Assembly: GCA_905197955.1 (NCBI GenBank)
Contig: CAJKAR010000021.1
Span: 12,483-76,482, forward strand
Direction: 5' to 3'
From: an uncultured Lentisphaeria bacterium
Lineage (GTDB): Bacteria > Verrucomicrobiota > Lentisphaeria > Victivallales > UBA1829
DNA length: 64,000 nt
Part shown: piece after piece, positions 61,101-64,000 of the stretch
Position numbering within the stretch: the first letter of the stretch is position 1
Layout: each line of letters starts with the position of its first letter
Position numbers and translations under genes: made by a program
The notes under the pieces: generated by a model
Told to the model about the DNA's origin: nothing
The model's input: the letters and a program-made list of their open reading frames with translations, nothing else
Databases searched by the model: none

Positions 61101-61227
61101 CAACTCCTGCGGACCCAAACCCGATGAGGCGCTGCAGATCAAACCGGAAGACTTCAAGTTCTCCCTCAATTTCAAGGGATTTGTCTCCGGCGAACTCGAC
61201 GACAACACCTTCTTTTCCATGATCTGA
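58114..61227 (+). CDS. Beta-galactosidase, GH2 LacZ type
   Basis: 1037 residues, near E. coli LacZ length and with its five-domain order. Sugar-binding domain FYKTLNGVWKFGFFPNPQSATEGF and VPSNWQMESYGHPHYTNVQYPF, then MWWLSGIFREV. Catalytic barrel: GVNRHEFQTELGRAVS, acid/base Glu463 in CWSLGNEASFG, nucleophile Glu527 in LMCEYAHAMGNGPGG. C-terminal domain 5 has WRAPTDNDGEKNWG, WFGRGPGEAYLDSREAQKVGYYKMSI and QENGNRHEVRRA. No signal peptide, so cytoplasmic. Heads a four-gene operon with two esterases and an SGNH hydrolase, so its natural substrate is probably an acylated oligogalactoside. SD AAGGAA. Confidence 0.97.
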   Translation: MRHDWEDRNLTNINRLEARTLLVPYLDRQDAAAGDKTQSSFYKTLNGVWKFGFFPNPQSATEGFQEEDANLDDWDDIVVPSNWQMESYGHPHYTNVQYPFPLNPPFVPTENPTGCYVRDFEIPEEWDNRRIILTFRGVDSFFYVWINGSLAGMSKGSRIVSEFDISEYVGVGTNRIAVQVIQWSDASYLEDQDMWWLSGIFREVSLSALPLTCIYDVFAHPSLDKNYTNGLLDLDIKLRNFSVKAAKGVVEAELLDKDGLPVALSSGEADLFDAPPAARFQLKPDSTGSVTLSAVVRNVLKWSAETPNLYTLVLTLRDAKDNTTQVSALKIGFRKVELKKGNFLINGKAVMIRGVNRHEFQTELGRAVSTDAMLEDILLMKRHNINAIRTSHYTNDPRFYSICDEYGLYVLAEADYETHGFGYGKENPSHLPEWEKAIVERGTRMVQLFKNHACIFCWSLGNEASFGRNNEKMAEEIRKIDNSRIIHYEPDEELKTADVISRMYPDPKAWEEHVRKFKGKHPALMCEYAHAMGNGPGGLEAYWQTFYNNKNMQGGFVWEWCDHGIKTYTEDGIPFYAYGGDFGETPHDGNFIADGLVFPDKTPTPGLIEYKKVIAPVRMQPGNLSKGEIKVTNYYDFLTLEHLSISWNVTENGRTIQSGMLPPLKTKPQATETVRIPFTLPAAPKPGAEYFLNVTFFLGCSTLWADAGHEIAWEQFALPVRAKAKTVKMPALPINADEDGELIQIEANGSLFQFSKLDGLLCAWEKDGVPLIMEGPKLNVWRAPTDNDGEKNWGFMKEWMDAGYHWMQHRLEDISLITGRKGDVRVKVSARLAPPVHRHGILCDYVYTFQPDGSFRLDFSGKFQKGEKDLPSLPRLGFEMTLPETVCRAAWFGRGPGEAYLDSREAQKVGYYKMSIDDLETVYTRPQENGNRHEVRRAAFYDVKMCGFLTAGSPLFDFSAHHYTPAMLAKAKHPHELEEIDEVVLHLDWKNAPLGSNSCGPKPDEALQIKPEDFKFSLNFKGFVSGELDDNTFFSMI

Positions 61228-61255
61228 CAACAGGAAAGGTTTTCAAAAATAGAAA

Positions 61256-62068
61256 ATGAAACTCGAAAAGAAAATGATGCTCTGGAGCGAAGCGAAACAC
61301 GCTCCGACTGGTCCCGCGGATGATTTTCAGCCTTACATGGAACCGTATCTGCTCCCTGGAGACAAGGTGCGCGGATGCGTTATTGTCTGTCCCGGAGGCG
61401 GATACGGCGGAAGAGCTCCGCACGAGGGCGCCCCGATTGCTGAACGCTTCAACTCTCTGGGATTCCACGCCTTTGTTCTTCAGTACCGGGTTGCGCCGTA
61501 CAGGTATCCGGCTCCGCAGGAGGATGCGCTGAGAGCGATTAAAATTATCCGTGCTCACGCGGCCGAATGGGGGATCAAGCCGGACAAAATTGCGATTCTC
61601 GGATTCTCCGCAGGGGGACACCTTGCATGCAGCGCCGGCATTGTCTTTGATGAAGTCAAAGCAGACAACGGCGATGAATGCGATGCCGTTTCCGCGCGTC
61701 CCGATGCAACCATTCTCTGCTATCCGGTCATCACCGGAGTGCCTGGCAAAGGCCACATGGGATCGTTTGAAAATCTGCTCGGGAAAGAGGTTCCGAGAGA
61801 AGAGTATCTGAAATATTCCTGGGAACGCCGGATCAAGCCGGACACCCCGCCGGCATTTCTCTGGCATACGGCGGAAGACGGCGGAGTCCCTGTTGAAAAC
61901 TCGCTGGAATATGCTTTGGCACTCAAGGCACAGAAGATTCCGTTTGCCGTCCATATTTTCCCCGACGGACCCCATGGAGTCGGACTGGCGGACAACCGTC
62001 CGGGACTCGAAGATGTCACCGTCTGGCCGGAACTGGCCGGAACCTGGCTCAGAAAAATGGGGTTCTGA
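61256..62068 (+). CDS. Alpha/beta-hydrolase esterase, paralogue 1
   Basis: 270 residues. Oxyanion-hole region CVIVCPGGGYGGRAPHEG, nucleophile elbow ILGFSAGGHLACS with Ser118, and a His in FPDGPHGVGLADNR; the acid is probably in HTAEDGGVPVENS. This is the acetylxylan-esterase/BD-FAE-like or kynurenine-formamidase-like group that often deacetylates plant glycans. No signal peptide. Located 28 bp after lacZ and 3 bp before its own duplicate. Weak SD. Confidence 0.92.
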   Translation: MKLEKKMMLWSEAKHAPTGPADDFQPYMEPYLLPGDKVRGCVIVCPGGGYGGRAPHEGAPIAERFNSLGFHAFVLQYRVAPYRYPAPQEDALRAIKIIRAHAAEWGIKPDKIAILGFSAGGHLACSAGIVFDEVKADNGDECDAVSARPDATILCYPVITGVPGKGHMGSFENLLGKEVPREEYLKYSWERRIKPDTPPAFLWHTAEDGGVPVENSLEYALALKAQKIPFAVHIFPDGPHGVGLADNRPGLEDVTVWPELAGTWLRKMGF

Positions 62069-62071
62069 GCC

Positions 62072-62887
62072 ATGAAACCTCAGGAAAAAATCATGCTGTG
62101 GAGCGACGTCAAAAAGACTCCCGACGGCGCCGCTGGAGAATTTCAACCATATCTCGAACCGTATCTGCTCCCCGGTGACAAGGTGCGCGGATGCGTCATT
62201 GTCTGTCCCGGAGGCGGCTATGCGATCCGGGCTCCGCATGAGGGAGGCCCCGTAGCGGAAAAGTTCAATGCCATGGGATTCCATGCCTTTGTTCTGCAAT
62301 ACCGGGTGGCGCCCTATGTCTATCCGGCTCCGCAGGAAGATGCGTTGCGGGCAATCAAAATGGTCCGCGCCCATGCTGCTGAGTGGGGGATCAAACCGGA
62401 TAAGATTGCAATTCTCGGATTCTCCGCAGGGGGACATCTTGCATGTTCGACCGGCGTTCTGTACGACAAGGTCTCGGCAAACAACGGAGATGAGTGCGAT
62501 GCCGTTTCCGCGCGTCCCGATGCAACCATTCTCTGCTATGCGGTGATCTCCGCAGGAACGCCGTTTGCCAACGCGGGATCGTTCCACAATCTGTTCGGAA
62601 CGCAGACGCCGTCCGATGCGGATCTGGAGATGGTTGCATGCGAAAAACATGTCTGTGCACAGACCCCGCCCGCCTATCTCTGGCATACATCGGAGGATAA
62701 CTGCGTCCCGGTGGAAAACTCCCTGAACTATGCTCTGGCGCTGCGCAGATTCAAGGTCCCGTTTGCCGTGCATATCTTTCCGGACGGACCACACGGAATT
62801 GGACTGGCGGACAACCGTCCGGGACTCGAAGATGTCACAATCTGGCCGGATCTGGCCGGAACCTGGCTCAAAAAAATGGATTTCTAA
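62072..62887 (+). CDS. Alpha/beta-hydrolase esterase, paralogue 2
   Basis: 271 residues, tandem duplicate of the gene upstream. By hand alignment 97 of the first 120 residues are identical. Catalytic features are kept: CPGGGYAIRAPHEG, GFSAGGHLACS with Ser118, HTSEDNCVPVENS and FPDGPHGIGLADNR. The most diverged segment is about 150-190 (substrate-pocket lid). Two active copies in one operon suggest specialisation on different acyl positions. Confidence 0.92.
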   Translation: MKPQEKIMLWSDVKKTPDGAAGEFQPYLEPYLLPGDKVRGCVIVCPGGGYAIRAPHEGGPVAEKFNAMGFHAFVLQYRVAPYVYPAPQEDALRAIKMVRAHAAEWGIKPDKIAILGFSAGGHLACSTGVLYDKVSANNGDECDAVSARPDATILCYAVISAGTPFANAGSFHNLFGTQTPSDADLEMVACEKHVCAQTPPAYLWHTSEDNCVPVENSLNYALALRRFKVPFAVHIFPDGPHGIGLADNRPGLEDVTIWPDLAGTWLKKMDF

Positions 62888-62899
62888 ACGGAGAGAATT

Positions 62900-63928
62900 A
62901 TGGCTCAATCGGTAAAATGGATCGACTTCCGGACTATCGGTCTCGAAGGACAGGCCTGGCAGGGACAGAAATTCGAATCGCATTATGATCGAATTCCCAT
63001 CGCCGCTAAAAAATCCATCCCGGATACCGTCTGGAGAAATTCCCTTTCCCCAACGGGAATGAGCATCTCTTTCGTTACGGATTCTCCAACAATCTTCATT
63101 CGCAGAAAGTTCGAATCCGATCAAATGGAAGAGCGGAATTTTAACAACTGCTCTTTCAGCGGATTCGATCTTTACGCGGAACACAATGGATCCCTGCGGT
63201 GGGTCTGCACGACAAACCACAGATTCGGAAATGCGGAAGAGTATCCCCTGAATCTGGATCCCATCGAAGGACGCTATACCTACCGCCTCTATCTGCCCTG
63301 CCGGAACCGTCTGCTGAAAGCGGAACTGGGGATTGAAGCAGGAGCATTTTTCGAACCGGTCGCACCACGTCCGGAAAAGGACGCCATCGTCTATTACGGT
63401 TCTTCCATCGTTCACGGAGCCTACTCTTCCCACGCCGGACTCTGCCATCCAGCATGGCTCGGAAGAAAACTGAACAGACCAACCTATAATTTCGGATTCT
63501 CCGGTGCGGCCAGAATGGAGCTCGAAATCGCGGATCTGCTGGGAACTCTCAATCCCGCTGTCTTCGTCCTCGATCCGATGCCAAACATGGGGCTCGATGA
63601 AATCGAACTCCGCGCAAAAGCATTCCTCAAACGGTTAAGAAAACTCCGCCCGGAAACTCCTTTTCTCCTCGTTGAAGACGCTCCGAAAACAAATGGATGG
63701 ATCTTCCGTCAGAAATGGATGGATAATAAAAAACGCTGGAACGCTATGCGCAAGGTCTGGAAAGAACTCAAAGGCGAAGGTGAAAATAATATCGCCTATC
63801 TCAAAGGCAACTCTCTTTTCGGATCAGATGGCGAAGCCAGTATCGACAGCATCCATCCCGGTGATCTCGGCTATCTGAGAATGACCGAACATCTTTATCC
63901 CGTTCTGAAAAAGATTCTGGTAAATTAG
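62900..63928 (+). CDS. GxDLY-SGNH hydrolase
   Basis: 342 residues. The N-terminal half has the GxDLY motif in SGFDLYAEH and a beta-sandwich. The C-terminal SGNH esterase domain begins near 165: block I IVYYGSSIVHGAYSS with the Ser in GSS, block II GFSGAARMELEIADLL, and block V DSIHPGDLG with Asp and His. The combination of GxDLY and GDSL_3 domains is a known pairing of acyl-hydrolases. No signal peptide. SD GGAGAG 12 bp after paralogue 2. Last gene of the lacZ-esterase-esterase-SGNH operon. Confidence 0.9.
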   Translation: MAQSVKWIDFRTIGLEGQAWQGQKFESHYDRIPIAAKKSIPDTVWRNSLSPTGMSISFVTDSPTIFIRRKFESDQMEERNFNNCSFSGFDLYAEHNGSLRWVCTTNHRFGNAEEYPLNLDPIEGRYTYRLYLPCRNRLLKAELGIEAGAFFEPVAPRPEKDAIVYYGSSIVHGAYSSHAGLCHPAWLGRKLNRPTYNFGFSGAARMELEIADLLGTLNPAVFVLDPMPNMGLDEIELRAKAFLKRLRKLRPETPFLLVEDAPKTNGWIFRQKWMDNKKRWNAMRKVWKELKGEGENNIAYLKGNSLFGSDGEASIDSIHPGDLGYLRMTEHLYPVLKKILVN

Positions 63929-63932
63929 CAAT

Positions 63933-63982
63933 CTGCCGGACTTTGGGGTTGGTGGCTTCTCGCCCCCAACACCCCTCGGCAG
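63933..63982 (+). other. Long hairpin at the right edge
   Basis: CTGCCG (63933-63938) pairs with CGGCAG (63977-63982). Inside, GTTGGTGGC (63948-63956) pairs with GCCCCCAAC (63962-63970) with one mismatch. No T run follows; a second small stem GCAGG/CCTGC lies at 63979-63996. It may end the operon above or begin a dispersed repeat that continues past the window. Confidence 0.45.
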
Positions 63983-64000
63983 GACCACAGGCCCTGCACC

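Noticed and set aside
61172..63448. A 758-codon minus-strand frame
   Set aside because: Antisense across two duplicated esterases and part of the SGNH gene; its internal repeat merely mirrors the duplication.

Overview
The window looks like a chromosomal segment of a Gram-negative, polysaccharide-degrading bacterium of the Planctomycetota/Verrucomicrobiota/Chlamydiota (PVC) group. The best guess is Lentisphaerota, a Victivallis-like lineage. Evidence for a Gram-negative envelope is a Kdo/LPS-export operon (kdsA-kdsC-lptC-lptA-lptB), an AsmA protein and lipoproteins. Evidence for the lineage is two H-X9-DG pseudopilins with a FTLIELLVV-type N-terminus, many glycoside hydrolases, AraC and GntR/LacI-type regulators, and GH172, DUF5054 and GxDLY proteins. 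The lineage call is inference from gene content. No tRNA, rRNA, CRISPR array, insertion sequence or prophage was seen.

Layout. 1-3385 (minus): head of a division/cell-wall cluster, mraZ-rsmH-ftsL-ftsI, with ftsI running off the left edge. 3687-9937: a GH172-type enzyme, a PurS-PurL fusion for purine synthesis, and an AraC regulator divergent from a GH16 enzyme. 10039-14259: an AraC regulator divergent from a two-gene operon (TIM-barrel hydrolase plus phosphomannose-isomerase-like cupin). 14549-21072 and 25118-29142: two cassettes with the same order, GntR-type regulator, then H-X9-DG pseudopilin, then large secreted glycosidase. Between them sit a small His/Pro-rich lipoprotein, an unrecognised 613-residue protein and an FAD oxidoreductase. 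29203-34146 (minus): zinc-ribbon protein, AsmA, SGNH hydrolase.

34665-43720: RRM protein, alkaline phosphatase, hexose-6-phosphate mutarotase divergent from metH, then a FadR-type regulator, a lipoprotein metallo-beta-lactamase and a TIM-barrel isomerase. 43823-47087 (minus): Kdo/Lpt operon. 47221-49898: two PLP aminotransferases. 49951-50302: an imperfect 100-bp direct repeat flanking a string of hairpins. 50331-53405 (minus): CmpX-like channel and K+/H+ antiporter. 53760-63928: DUF5054 glycosidase, AraC regulator divergent from a sialidase-fold enzyme, and a four-gene operon of LacZ-type beta-galactosidase, two tandem duplicate esterases and a GxDLY-SGNH hydrolase.

How it works together (inference): housekeeping operons alternate with small, locally regulated glycan modules. 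Several hydrolases (GH16, LacZ, sialidase-like, GH38-like, GH172-like) lack signal peptides, so they probably act on imported oligosaccharides. The enzymes in the pseudopilin cassettes are secreted. No sugar transporter is encoded here. The most distinctive items are the paired regulator-pseudopilin-hydrolase cassettes, each with a candidate operator at its own promoter, and the structured intergenic repeat near 50 kb.
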